Assembly (NCBI RefSeq): GCF_001039355.2
Contig: NW_019776088.1
Location: 1-64,000 of the forward strand
Direction: 5' to 3'
Origin: Lingula anatina
Taxonomy: Eukaryota; Brachiopoda; Lingulata; Lingulida; Lingulidae
DNA length: 64,000 bases
Shown: piece after piece, positions 1 to 25,151 of the stretch
Layout: each line of letters begins with the position of its first letter
How positions within the stretch are numbered: position 1 is the stretch's first letter
Made by a program: the position numbers and the translations under genes
Notes under the pieces: generated by a model
Told to the model about the DNA's origin: nothing
Databases searched by the model: none
The model's input: the letters and a program-made list of their open reading frames with translations, nothing else

Positions 1-458
1 TTGAAACATTTCTCATATTGGGTCAACTAAGAGGGTGAAAACTTTCCATTTTTGGAGAAGATTCCCCTGTTGAATTTAATGGCTACAGGCTTGCAAGTTC
101 AGTTTAAAAAATATATGTATATCATTCTCTGTGACAAAATTTAAACTACTCATCATGCTAAGAAAATGCAATGTTAATATGAAATTAACCCACAAGTAAT
201 GCTAACAACACACTGTAACAGTTAAAACACATTTCAGCACTGGAGGAAAAAAAAGGATAACACAAAGCTGGTTGCTATACAAATGACAATATGGATTATT
301 AATAAATGTGATTCTAAATAAGAAATAATAAAAATGACTAAAAAGCAAAATAATGCAATTTGCTAAGAAAGCATATATATCATTAACATTCAGCAATGCA
401 CAAGCAGTTCCAGTAAAACTAAGACCCCATTCCCATAGTCACCATTGGTCTACTTGAA
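1..458. other. Probable last intron of the NEP gene, no recognised feature
   Basis: AT-rich sequence without ORF support. The C-terminal M13 exon (FxC..GSxMNP...CxxW) was sought on the minus strand and not seen. Confidence 0.5.
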
Positions 459-2389
459 GGCCCGGTCACACTGCACTTGCGACCTTTTTGCAACCTTTTT
501 GCAACCACAAAATCTGGCGGTCGCTTGCGATCACTTTGCAAGCTAATTAAGAAGCTATGGTCAATTTTGATCGGCAAGCAGTCGCAAACCGGTTGCAACA
601 AAGTTGCCATATGGTATCTGCAACCTCTTATGACCATCTTCAAGTTATAGGTTACCAGTCGCAAACTGTTTGCCGAGCGATAAACAACCTGTCTGCAACC
701 ACCTGGTGACCGAAAACCGGTTGCAGGACTGCAGCAATCGTTTGCCAACTGGTAGCAGCAAGATCGCACAGAATATACATGAATATACTTGTGACAGTAG
801 CTGCTTTCCCATAAATTCCCCTCTCAAAATACAAAAAAAAAAAAAAAAATGCTCTAGTTAAAGGACTCCTTTTCAAAAAGAGGGGACTACTAATGTATAA
901 TAATTGACTTTGCTTACCTAAAAAGTAAAAAGAGTAAAAAAACTCGAAAATAAAAACATAAATTTGCAAACGTTTAAATCCTTATTAATCTCATAATACT
1001 CTTTAATATTTTCTTGGTCAAACACTTGGTCTCTTTGAGGTCTTCAGTTACGGTCACACTGAACAAAAGTCCTCTTTGCGACTTGCAACTGTCACTGGTT
1101 GCAAAAGGGTTGGCAACCGGTTGCAACAACTCGCAAAGTGGTTTCCAAAAGAACGCTGGTTTAATAACCAGTCGCGCCGGTTTACGGTGCAGCACCGATA
1201 ACCTCCTGGCGACCGAAAAACCTACTTGTGGTATCCAACCAGTTGCTAACAGGTCGCCGACTGCTTTGCAACTGATTTGCAACCGAATGTGTGTTTTTCC
1301 CTTTGTCTTTTTAACCCTAGGCGTTTGCCACTTACAATACAACATAATTAAATCATGACAAGTCATGTGCATCGTGTACTTTTTACACTCTCATCCTTGT
1401 AGTGGGAAGATGTTAAATTGTTTGTGTTGAAACTATTTTTATTAAAGTCTATTGGTCACATTTTACGCTTTGTTCAATTATTTGTGGATAATCTTAAAAT
1501 TATGATATTAAATAGCAGTTATACCTTGCTAATTAAATTGTTTTTATTTTCCATTTTCTCTGCATTCGTGTATTTGTTTCATTGTTTACTCTGATAATAT
1601 GGCTTCGCAAATTTTAAATAACATACAGCGATATATAATTGAGGTTTTCGGCATTTTACCTATGATTTTCCCAAAATGATAAAATAAATAAACGTAGCGT
1701 CAAAAATCGTACATTGCTTTTAGCATCACTTTTTTTTTATTTCGTACAAGTGTGAAATACCTGGTGTGTGAAAGCCTTGGCAATTGATATTAAATATTGC
1801 CAACAAATGCATTTTATGTTTTCTTTTTCTAAAATATTATAATTCATGACCTTGATATTAAGAAGGTTTACATAACAAATTATCAAAAAAGTCTTTGCCC
1901 AAATAGACCACCATCCTACGCCTATTTTATTGCAGTCGCTTGCAACCTTCCTGCGACATATTTTCGAACGCCTGCGATCGGTAAAAAACCTGTAAGCGAC
2001 CAAAAGACTAAAGACCGTCAATCGACCATGCAGTTACAACTGCAACCTTCTAGCGACCTGCTGCCGACTACTTGCGACTGGTAAAAAACTTGTAAGCGAC
2101 CAGTCGCCTTATTACTGTCAATCGACCGTGCAGTTGCAAATGGTATTATACTGGTTATTGCAACCTACTGAAAACCAAGAAAAGGCCGATAGGCAACCTT
2201 TAGGATACCGATAATTTTCATCTTTAGTCGCACTGGTTGTCGGTGCACAAAAAACGGCCTTCATGTGTCAACGATCGCAGGCGACCTGTTACCAACCTTA
2301 TGCGACCACTTTAAAACCTATGGCAACCTCCTTGCGACTGAGGTTGCCAAGAGGTTGCCAAAAGGTTGCAAGCGCAGTGTGACCCAGGC
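459..2389. mobile_element. 1.9-kb inverted-repeat DNA transposon rich in GCAACC/GGTTGC
   Basis: The left end reads GGTCACACTGCACTTGCGAC and the right end, reversed, GGTCACACTGCGCTTGCAAC, with the similarity continuing into CCTTTT. TTGAA flanks both sides (454-458 and 2390-2394) as a candidate 5-bp target duplication. The interior at 470-760, 1050-1290 and 1930-2390 is packed with GCAACC, GGTTGC and GTCGC words; an internal copy of the terminal motif at about 1051 suggests nested or repeated insertion. No transposase is seen, so it is non-autonomous. Superfamily not assigned. Confidence 0.7.
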
Positions 2390-2402
2390 TTGAATCAACC
2401 CA

Positions 2403-2560
2403 GGGACTGCAGGGACTTAACTGAATGACAAGCCTCCACTTGTTTCCAGCATACTCATACAATCACCAGCTTTCTACTCAATACCAGGAGGAGGCATGTC
2501 ATTCAGTTAAGCTGATTGCAGTCAGCGAGTGTCCCTGCAGAGTTGGGTTAATCCGCATAG
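2403..2560. repeat. Interspersed repeat fragment, related copy at about 45655-45780
   Basis: Shares the ordered words aatcaccagctt, ctcaat-ccaggag and ctgattgc with 45655-45780 inside an ECE intron. Ends are not defined and there is no coding capacity. The rest of 2390-2693 shows nothing. Confidence 0.4.
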
Positions 2561-2693
2561 ACAGACATGGTGCCCATGGCAAAGGGGCCAAAATCTGCCT
2601 AATCAAAGATTCAGCAAAATAACAGGCCAATATGCATTTCAATGCAAACCCAGACAACAGATGGCTCTGCCACCAAGACAATCTTTTAGTTAC

Positions 2694-15166
<12,473 letters not shown>

Positions 15167-15179
15167 GATGTTATCTGAG

Positions 15180-16054
15180 CTGGAATAAAAACAAAGACTA
15201 TATTTAACACATTATTAATGAACGATGGTATTTCATTTTTATTACATTGAAATACCACAACATTTTGTCTACTGCTCTCACATACTTCTGTGATCACCGA
15301 ACTTTAATATTTTTCCCAATGTACTCACATAATCACCAGGATTGGTCACTGACATCTACACATAAGGCTCAGATGATCACAAGTTATATGTTTTACCAGT
15401 AGCAAAAATATTCTACAGATGGAAAAATAATCTAAAACAACTGTTTCTAATAGCCTGATCAAAAAAGTTATTTTGAAAAACCTTTTTCATTTTACAAGTG
15501 TGAAGCCAAATCTACAGGTCAGTTGCCTTGGACCAGTGACTTACTCTGAAGTTGGCATCTTCAGGTATGTAAATATATACACACACCACCACCTCACCAA
15601 GTGATACTAGTCCTTGTAAAACCCTGTCAATAAATGCATCATTTCATCCTCGTACACTATTTTCACAACAAAAACAAAACTGCTGTATGTCTCTCCATGT
15701 CTTCCATGCTAAATAAAGACTAAAATGATACTGAGATACTGACGCTGTAAACAACAGCTAGTGAACTCCATCCTGATCTTTTACAGCTCAATATGGGGGT
15801 CACAATGGTGACTTCACCAGGGCACTGTTGTTTTTATCTCCATTTGGCATGTTCACGAGCTTCCACATTTTCATTAACCTGGTCTAAAAATCAATGAAGA
15901 CCAATCTTATCCTTGGGGTATTGGCCATTAAAAAGATATCCTCAACTTTCCTGAAAGGTATGGTCATATTTTGCTGGAAAAAAACTTGAAATTACGTTTC
16001 TCTTCAGTGGTTTTGTACACGTGTGTGAGCGTTTTTTTTTTTTTTTTTTTTTTT

Positions 16055-16087
<33 letters not shown>

Positions 16088-19000
16088 GGGGGGGGGGGGG
16101 GTCAGAAAACCTGATCAAATATAATTTGTTTTATCATTCCTCAACCACCATAGAACACATTGTTAAGATATCTCAAATAATTTGTGAAACTGATGCCACT
16201 TATGATACTCCAAAGGTAGGTATTAAAATAACAAAATTACCTTCTGGCCTTAAGTCAGGTGAGCGTTAAAATAAAACAAATATGTTCCTGCAACCTGAAT
16301 ACCCCACTAATGATTGACAGGCACCTCAAAGGGTCCTTTCCCTATGAAACTACTGTTCTATGTAGAAGAACCACAATAAAAAAAAAAAAAAGACAGAAAT
16401 GAAACACAAAAGTATAGTTTACAAATATAAATAGCTATAGGGATAACCTCACTTACCAACCCCCTCTTCCTGAGGCCTCCATGACTTTGTAAACCAAATA
16501 AGACAATGGGAGACATAACTGACAAAGGGATCTAGCTGATGAATTAATGAACTTACCACATGGAACTACTTAGTTAAGTGGAATAAAAGCTGTGAAAGTT
16601 GGTAAACTGGATGGGGTTGATTGACTGACACGTTTTTGACAGCTTGCTCAAATGGTATTTTTTTTTAACACAAAGCAGTAAAAATTCTACAAATGATTTA
16701 ATATTATACTAAATAAAATATTGGCAGAATATAAGGACTCTGACGCATACTATGTTTGACTTAGCAATTCAAGATTTGACGTCAGTGAAAAGATGGGTTT
16801 GATACATTGCCAATATTTATTGGTAATTAAATTTCATAAATGACTTATTAAAAATTCACTTTGGATAAAAAATTCTAACAGCTCCACCAGTACACTGGAT
16901 ATAGTTCATGAATGACTCACTGTGAAGAAATCACAAATGGGAAAAAAGTTACAGCTTGCTAATTCTTTTCATAACAAGTGCTGCATTTAATATATTGTAA
17001 AGAACTGTACATGGCCAATTAACATTTGACAATAGGAGTGACTGTTTACAAGTCAAGCCACAAGTAATTGACAGTATTGTGAAGTTTTTACTTTTGTTGA
17101 ATAGTAAATTAAAATAGTTTTTTTGGGTTTAATTCTTTTTGTTAAAATAAATAAAATGTTTTTGTTTGAAAAGATTCAAATAAAAATACCTGATGTTTTC
17201 TGCTGACACCTAACTTTTTTTAAATAAATAAAAATGCTGGATTAAAAAGGGAAAAAAACTTTGTTTGAGTTTACTGAAGTCATACAAACTAATCCAATGG
17301 TACATTTACAAGCACTCAAAATAGAAATCTGGCAATATTTTGTTCAAAGATGGACAGCAAATGGACAATCAGATTATTTGAGTGGCCCGTATACTTTATA
17401 AACAAGTACAAAATAGACAGACTGACAGATGCTGGTATAAACATTTTGATTCCTGTCTGCTCTCTCCCTACTCTCTCAAGGGGGGAGGGAGCTGTTTCCT
17501 TATCTTAACGTTTTATGGAAACACAAAACAAATCTAAAACCTCCTACAATAATGACAACCCTTCTTATAATTTTAACTGCTATTTGGGAGGCAGCTTTAA
17601 AAGGCATACTGCCCACATAATTTCTAATACACGTTTATCTAGGACTTCTTCATTTGCGGACAATCTCAAAACAAAATTTTCATTAATCTCTCAACAGTAA
17701 TAGGTTATTAAGTTGCAGAGAAGACCCACACTAGTCATGTTTGTTTACAACTCTTGTCTTAAACATGAACAGTGTTTACGTCAAACTCCATATCTGGCAT
17801 TAAGTGTATTTACAACTTTTGTCCCGTTGTTGACAAACAAATGTACACACCACCACCAATCAACACAGGGTACCATGGCCTATAGGTGCAGTGGTGGATT
17901 TAGAAGAAGGGGTCAGGGGTCAGGGATGTTCTGCCCCCCCCCCCCCCCCCTTCGGTTTCTGAAAAAAAAAATCTGAAGAAAAATTCTTTAATTAAAATGT
18001 TCTCATCTATTTATCTATCTATCTATCTAATAATAATTTTTATTTTGTTAATTTTCATATATAATGGCAGTCATTTTGCCTCTTGTGGAAATCAAAGTTA
18101 ATGGTGTTACTGTTATCCCCAAGTCCTCATAGACAATATTTAAATATTAAAATATCAAAGTCAAGACATCAGGACGGCAAAACTAAAGAGATTGTTTATC
18201 CAAAACTGATAACATTATGTCATAGGGCAAAGGAATTTGAAGAGCTAGTTATCAACATCCAACAGTTATTGTGTCCTTGAAATCATAGTGCACAGTGCAA
18301 TCAGTCACCTTATTGTACACCAAACCTCCCCTTTACAGCATGATAATTCTACTACTAAACTATCAAATAATGTCACATTGATTTAAGAGGGAGCCAGCTA
18401 TTTCGTCTCATTAAATATTGAGTAAAAGAACATGGACAAGGCACATGTAGAGAAGTGTCGCTTTGCTTTTAAACCAAAGTAATGGAGCCAGACCACCTGT
18501 TGTGTGTGGCTTTTTAACAATTAGACTTTTACTGGAGTGATTGTTACCAATGAATATTTTATTTTGTAACCGATTACACCCCACTAGCTGCATGTTGCTT
18601 TTAATTTATTAATTGTACTTGGAAAAATTGAACCAATCAGGACATGTAGCTATTTACCTCAAACCTTAATTTAATTTTAAAACTTTTTTTAATTAATCAA
18701 GGAAATCAATATTGCAGGCTCAAACACAGTGCAAGTTCAAAGAACGATTGTATCTGGTCAATAGGCATACTACAGTAATGTGAAGAAGTGAAGAAAAATA
18801 TTGGTATTAAACCATGTGCTAGTATTTGAAAGATATTTTGTTCGGATCTGCAGAGAGGGATGATCAATATTCTCAATACATTTGTAGGTATTCCAGGAAA
18901 TTTGGAAAATTTCATTAATCTGAAACTGTTCACTACCCTTTTCCAGGTTACATGTTGTTTTTTCACAACATCAGAGCTTTTGGGATTTCTACTTCTAAAT

Positions 19001-19425
19001 AATTCCGCCCAAAATATCGAGTCCAGGAAAGAATTTTATAAGCTACCTTTTACATTCAAAGTGGTGAACAGCTGAATATTAGATACAGGTGCCTTAAAAA
19101 TTTATTGGTAGACACTGAAATACAGGAGCGGTACATCACATACGTAATAACTTCAAGCTGTTGTCCGAATAAAATTGAAAGATTTGTTTTCATCTTAGGT
19201 ATACTCCACGTAATTATCTGCCTTTTATAATGCAATCAATTTTACACACAGCTTGATGCTTCATCTTCAAATATTAACATGCACTACAAAAACATAACCA
19301 CAACCAAATTTCAAAGGTTTACCATCACGTGACAGTATCCTGTTTTCTAGGTGTTTTATCACAGGTACAAAGTCAAAACATGATCAAGATCCACAGATGG
19401 TGAATGAAAACATAGATCGAGTATG
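15180..19425. other. Intergenic or 5' intron DNA upstream of NEP exon 1
   Basis: Must contain, or lead to, the upstream NEP exon implied by the acceptor at 15180-15181; none could be identified. Homopolymers occur at 16030-16102 (T then G) and about 17934-17950 (C), and a short ATCT array near 18008-18029. Confidence 0.5.
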
Positions 19426-19631
19426 ACTGTGTTCACAATCAGTTGATTTGTGGACTAACTAGTCCCTGGATCAAATGTGGTGCAACCCGCTTGAAAGCGT
19501 GCTGAGATTTAAGTCCCCTAGCTGGCCCTGCTGGAATGACACGTGGGGGAGGTGGGGAATCCACTGTCAAGCGTGCACCATATTTGATCCATAGAGTTAG
19601 TCCATGGATCAACTGGTTGTGAAAGCGGCCT
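19426..19631. mobile_element. MITE family 2 copy, about 206 bp
   Basis: Terminal repeats of the form TTCACAATCAGTTGAT / ATCAACTGGTTGTGAA, with GGATCAAATGTGG and CCATATTTGATCC just inside. Related copies lie at 27669-28021, 33166-33374 and 63752-63930. Confidence 0.65.
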
Positions 19632-21076
19632 TCACTAGCTTTCACCATTAAGTCTCTGTGTCAAGAATAATTTCATTATCTAACAACATGTACCTACTTC
19701 ATCACGTTTTGTACACATGACCCATGGATAACAGTACAAATATCCTACAGAATGTCAACACTTTTTATAGTTTTATCTGCAAGTGAATCTAAATTGTGAG
19801 TTAGGTGTTTGTTTCACACAGGATGTGTTCAACGTGATTTCAGAAATGAAATAAAGCGCGTCCTAACCCTAGTCAATTTTCAGACACATTATCCAGTATA
19901 TATTGCCCTGGCTTGGATTTAATAGACCATAGGTGAGAGATATTTAAAAGTATTAATTAAGGTATTCTTACTGATTTAAATTCAAGCTCAATTCGGTTGA
20001 ATCACAAAGAAAAGGAAAAGAGAAAATTCCTCTTTTACCCAGTAGCTGTTGATTCCCCCCACCTCTGTCATGTACAGTTTTGTAAATGAATCATCTTGAC
20101 AGCTAACAAGCATTTTAAAGTCACCTCTTTTCAAGGAAAGAACCTTAAAATCTGTGTCCAATTTTCACCACAGAAGTTTGGCTGATCGAAAGCTGGTTTT
20201 AACTTGAAGGCAGTAAATTTGTGTCTCTGTCAGCATCAGACTGGGATAAATTAACCTGCAGCAGTTCAACTCTAAAATTAATCTGATCCTATTTAACAGA
20301 AAATAAAAAATGGCTGATGCTTCAGACTAAGAATAATGTATTCTTGTATACAGATTAACACCGGTAGCTATTTCATTTTGGAAATCTTCATGCACAAACT
20401 GAACTTTTTAAAATTAAAAACCAACTTGCAATGGAATTTTAAGTTCCTATACCATCACATTATTCAGGTAACTCCTGTGTACATACCCTCTACTTCATGT
20501 AATACTAGGGTTACAATGTTTCACTAGAAATTCTCAAGCATATCTCTAGCTACTTCATGCACACAGGTATTTCTTTACTTTTCAAGAAGATTTGTTTTTT
20601 GGAGGACAAAAGACCCCCCCTCACCTATCTGGCCTTTGGTAGGGAGTACACATGCACCTAATCTCACGTACTACCTGAGGTCACATTCAACATGGTGCAA
20701 ATTATTAACGGACTTGAGGAAACAGACTGCAAATTGTAGGAGGTATGCCAGTTTGTATGAAGGAGAATTAAAACAGGAGTACGAGAAAGCATACAATATT
20801 AATTAGCCCTAAAGTATGACTCTGAATGTTTGACTGCAGTCAATAGCAGCAGCAGATTAAGAGGGGGGAGAGGGTCTGCTTTGCATCTTTGCATCCTTTC
20901 AAATAATCCTGGATCTGCCCTTGCATAGGCTTAGCTTTATAATTAGTATAAATTTTTAGTCAGAGGGGTAATTTTAGTTAAAAGTTAAAATGGTGTGAGA
21001 CACAGCCTACAGTAAATCTTCTTTGCAGTTTCATTGCCACAGTTTACCAATTTTTTCACCACAAGGATTTTGTTGA

Positions 21077-21319
21077 ACATGGCGTAAGTGGCATTTTCTT
21101 AATGAACAATTTCCTGACTTGAAGTGCATCATGAACTCTGTACCACTACTAGTAGAAGATGCCAAATACAGCCCGAGTTCTGCTGTCAGTGCCATGGCAG
21201 AGGTATGCCGGCAATTATATAGAGGCGTGTTTCCAGAACTCCTGAAACACAGGGTGAACAAATACCTGGACTTCCGAGAAACAGATGTTTTTGGCAGAGC
21301 TCAACGTTCTAAACTTTAA
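21077..21319 (+). pseudogene. Orphan 80-codon open frame, possibly a terminal exon or retrocopy fragment
   Basis: An open frame from a TGA at 21074 to a TAA. Its composition looks protein-like: WHFLNEQFPDLKCIMNSV, AVSAMAEVCRQLYRG, PELLKHRVNKYLDFRE. The first in-frame ATG is at 21131. Upstream, another frame reads VYQFFHHKDFVEHG, as expected if one frameshift broke a longer ORF, and TTCTTTGCAG near 21027 could be an acceptor. I do not recognise the family. It is on the strand opposite the two peptidases. Confidence 0.4.
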
Positions 21320-24300
21320 ATTTTATAGGAATATGATTTCAGACATGTTTTGGAAAAATATATGTAACACGTCATGATGTAGCTATTATTAATTGCCATT
21401 CTTCTGTTCCTACACTGATAGTTTCCTGTCTGTGCCACACAGTAGTTTGTCACAATTACTGTATGTACTTTGTAAGTAAATTGTTTGCTCTACTGGTAGC
21501 TTTTATCATAACATCATGTTATCTCTTCAGGGGCGGTGATGCATTTTTGGACCATGGTTTTTGTGATTGGTGCCACAGGAATGTTACATACATGTAGCTT
21601 AACTGCTGATTTAAAATATAAATTTAAATGCCAAAGGCAAATTATTTCATTGCATTAAATGAATTCGAATTTCCAAGAATTCATTGCAGTTATATATAAC
21701 AATTTAGAGCTATTTTTTATGTAAATTTATCAAATCTTAAGTCTGGCAGTTTTTTCAGCCACCTAAAATATTGGGCCTAAATAAATAAATGTGTGAATAA
21801 TAGAAAAATATATGATAGAAATAAGTCATTTGATACACCTTACTAACACTATAAACATAGGCCAATGATATTTTTGGCTCCCAAAATTCGCCGATAGTCA
21901 GAAAAAATATCATCCCTGTATGACAAAAGCAACACGGCAAAATCCATTTTCTTTTTTCAGAAGCCCAAAAACAATCTACAAGTAAAATTGCCCTAGAGTG
22001 TTGGCAAACACTGAACAAGGCTGCCCATAAAATATGCACCCTACCTGACTTTCAAATCACCCTTTAAAAGTCTGCAAGTTGTTTATGTCCCAGTGGCCAC
22101 TTCAGACTCATGTACAGGCACACTACTGCTCTCCTGGCAGTATATCTACGTAATTCAATAGCAGAAGTTCCATTTCAGTCCTGCTGAGTTCAAGATTCAA
22201 AGTGACACTGAGTTAATTAAGTCTTCGAATCTACTGGTAGCTATTTTTACCATCTTAAACATGGGGCAGAGAGACAGAGAGAGAGAAAGAGAGAGAGAGA
22301 GAAAGAGAGAGGAATAAACGTATTCATGTACACATGTGCAGGCACACGTATAACAAGAGGGTTAAAGATGTGCTGAAATTGTATGTGTATGTATAAGTGA
22401 TTGTACACTGTACATGTGTTTGTGAGAGAGATAGAAAGAGAGCAAACGACAGAGAGAGAGAGAGAGAGAGAGAGCTAGGCCTGTTTAAACTTATACTAGT
22501 ACCCTGTCGGCTCATTAACTACTGGAGGTCCATGATCATCTGGCTGTGCCCACATTATATCAACCTTACACAATATTGGATATAAGACTTTGAGCGTATT
22601 CAGAACAGTGGCCTAACTACCGTTAATGTACCCCCTGGGCTGACTGCAATTTAACGTTAGCCCTCAGGGAGTTAGATCAATCTGGATGGATCGATTTAAA
22701 TCTCTGGGAATGCACTCTAAGTTTTACTTTTTTTCTTCAGGTGATATAGGAAAATTTTGGTTAATTTATTTCGTTAATTATCTGTAATCAAAAAATTCAC
22801 AACAGTTAAAAGACTTTGGATGGAGACAGATTTATCTTATTTCATTTTCATTTACAGGTTTTAATTAAAATCCAAAATTGGAATATTCAAATTGGAAGAA
22901 TATTTAGTTAACTTTTTGCCACTTCTGAATTTTTTTAAAACTTGGCTCTGTGACTTATGCCATTTTTCTTTACTCAAAACATGTTGCCAGTGCCCAAATA
23001 TACTGGTAAAAATAACTTCTCATTACAGCCTCAAATACTGATTAATTCAATTAAAAATATGATGTAAAATTGCATCTAATAAAAACAAACTAACTGCTTA
23101 TGTAATTATCCTTTATACTTTACTCTAACTGGCGTACAATCACATATGAATTAAAAGCACTTCTGCTTAACATTAACATCTTCTTCCATTGGTTTGATAT
23201 TAAAAAGCATGCATCCTCACTGTAAACTTCTCTTACCTGACGTTGGTGACTGTTACAGAGTTACCTTTCTTAATGAAGGAATATGAAACAAGCTTAAGAT
23301 GATCACCTTACTCTTAACGCCCACCACCAAGATGAAGATGAGACGGGGGAGGGGGAAGGGGGGCACTATCAGTAACCAAAAGACCTCTGACACTTGTTTT
23401 ATTTATGCTCAATTGATGTTCAACTAAGCAAATAATAAAATTGATAATAATCTAACAGTAACCGCCTCCTTTTTGTCCATGTGAAAAGACTGACTTGTCA
23501 CAGTACTTGTTTGCTTTTATACCAAATTACTGGCAGAAATGTGCACACAGCTAGTAGTTTTAATAAAAGTTTGAGAGCCCCAACCTCTGGGTTCTGGTAT
23601 AAAAATGAAAGATATTTTAAAAAATAATAAAAATGGTCATGTTTTCTAGATTTTCTCCTAAAATGAACCACAAAATTATCAACCTAAAATGGACTAAAAA
23701 TGTATCAGAAATAAACTCCCCGTTTCAATCTTACCATCTTTGGTCCACCTCTGTAAATTATCAGCAGAATTGCATAAAGTGCGACACTCATCTTCCTGCG
23801 TGTTATCTTATCTCGAGAGGCTCATAAAGAGATCAAACGGCTTAACACTCCCAGATAACATGAGAAGTGGTTTAAAACCAGGCAAAAAAGTTGGCAAACA
23901 TACAGATACAATGTACCAAAATACAATTAATGAGTATCATTTTGTATTTCATCAGTTATAAATAATATAATAATAAAAATAATAAGAATTAGAATATCAA
24001 CTTATTAATACTAATAATAACAATAATAATAATAAGTTAATTTCATGAGTAAATATAACTAAATTCAAATTTAATAAATAATTAAAATTGTGAAAGTTAT
24101 AGCTGTTTCTATTATGCAATCATGGACTGTGTACTTAATATACCATGCAAAAAAAAATAATAATAATAATTAATAAATAAATAAATAAAAATAAATAAAA
24201 ATAAAAAACAACTGATACCGAAAGTTAGTTGCATGAGAATGACGGCATTTATAAAACAAAGGGCGCCAATCATTGGCCCAAGTATGTCCTAGATAACCAG

Positions 24301-24764
24301 GTAGAGTATACTGACCAGTCCTAGTGGACCTTGCCTTACTTGACCAGTGTACAAATATACATAACAATGCAATGACCACCTGAGTGTACAAGGTAGATTT
24401 AAGGACGTCCAATATTAAGTTCATCCTCCATGTCAAGACTGTCTCACACAACAGAGATACAACAACAGTAACAGAGATAAGTGTTCAGTAATCTGTGAAA
24501 TTCAGGGTACCACAAGAAGTACAATCAATACCTCATTGACTTTAAATCAGAACAACAGAAATTTAATCATCTAATTATATTCTGCTAATTGAGCTGACAT
24601 ATACATCCCATCATAGGGCAGTGGCAGGATGAGTTCAACCATATCTCCAAGACATGTATTGGTATACATTATTCCCTATCTTTTGGGTCCTGGTTTTAAT
24701 TGATTAATTAAGATTGCAAGTACACATTTACATGTATATTGAAGTTGCTTGATTATCTTTGGTT

Positions 24765-24810
<46 letters not shown>

Positions 24811-25107
24811 GAGAGAGAGCTAGAGAAAAAAAGAGAAGAGAATGCCACACAACCAAAAATAGTTGATTCATTGCCACGTTGGGTCCACCAGTCCAAGTAT
24901 GTCTCTAACATTATGGTCCAACGAACAAGCTGACAAAAAAGAACAAAGCTGACATATTTTCAGAGCAGCTCCATCACCAGGGGGCCGTAAAAATCCCACC
25001 CCCTACATCGTGTCTACAACAATTCCCTAAATTCCCCAAACATGAAAAATTTATCCTTGACATACGACTCTGTGCATCATGTTATTTATTTATTTATTTA
25101 TTTATAT

Positions 25108-25151
<44 letters not shown>

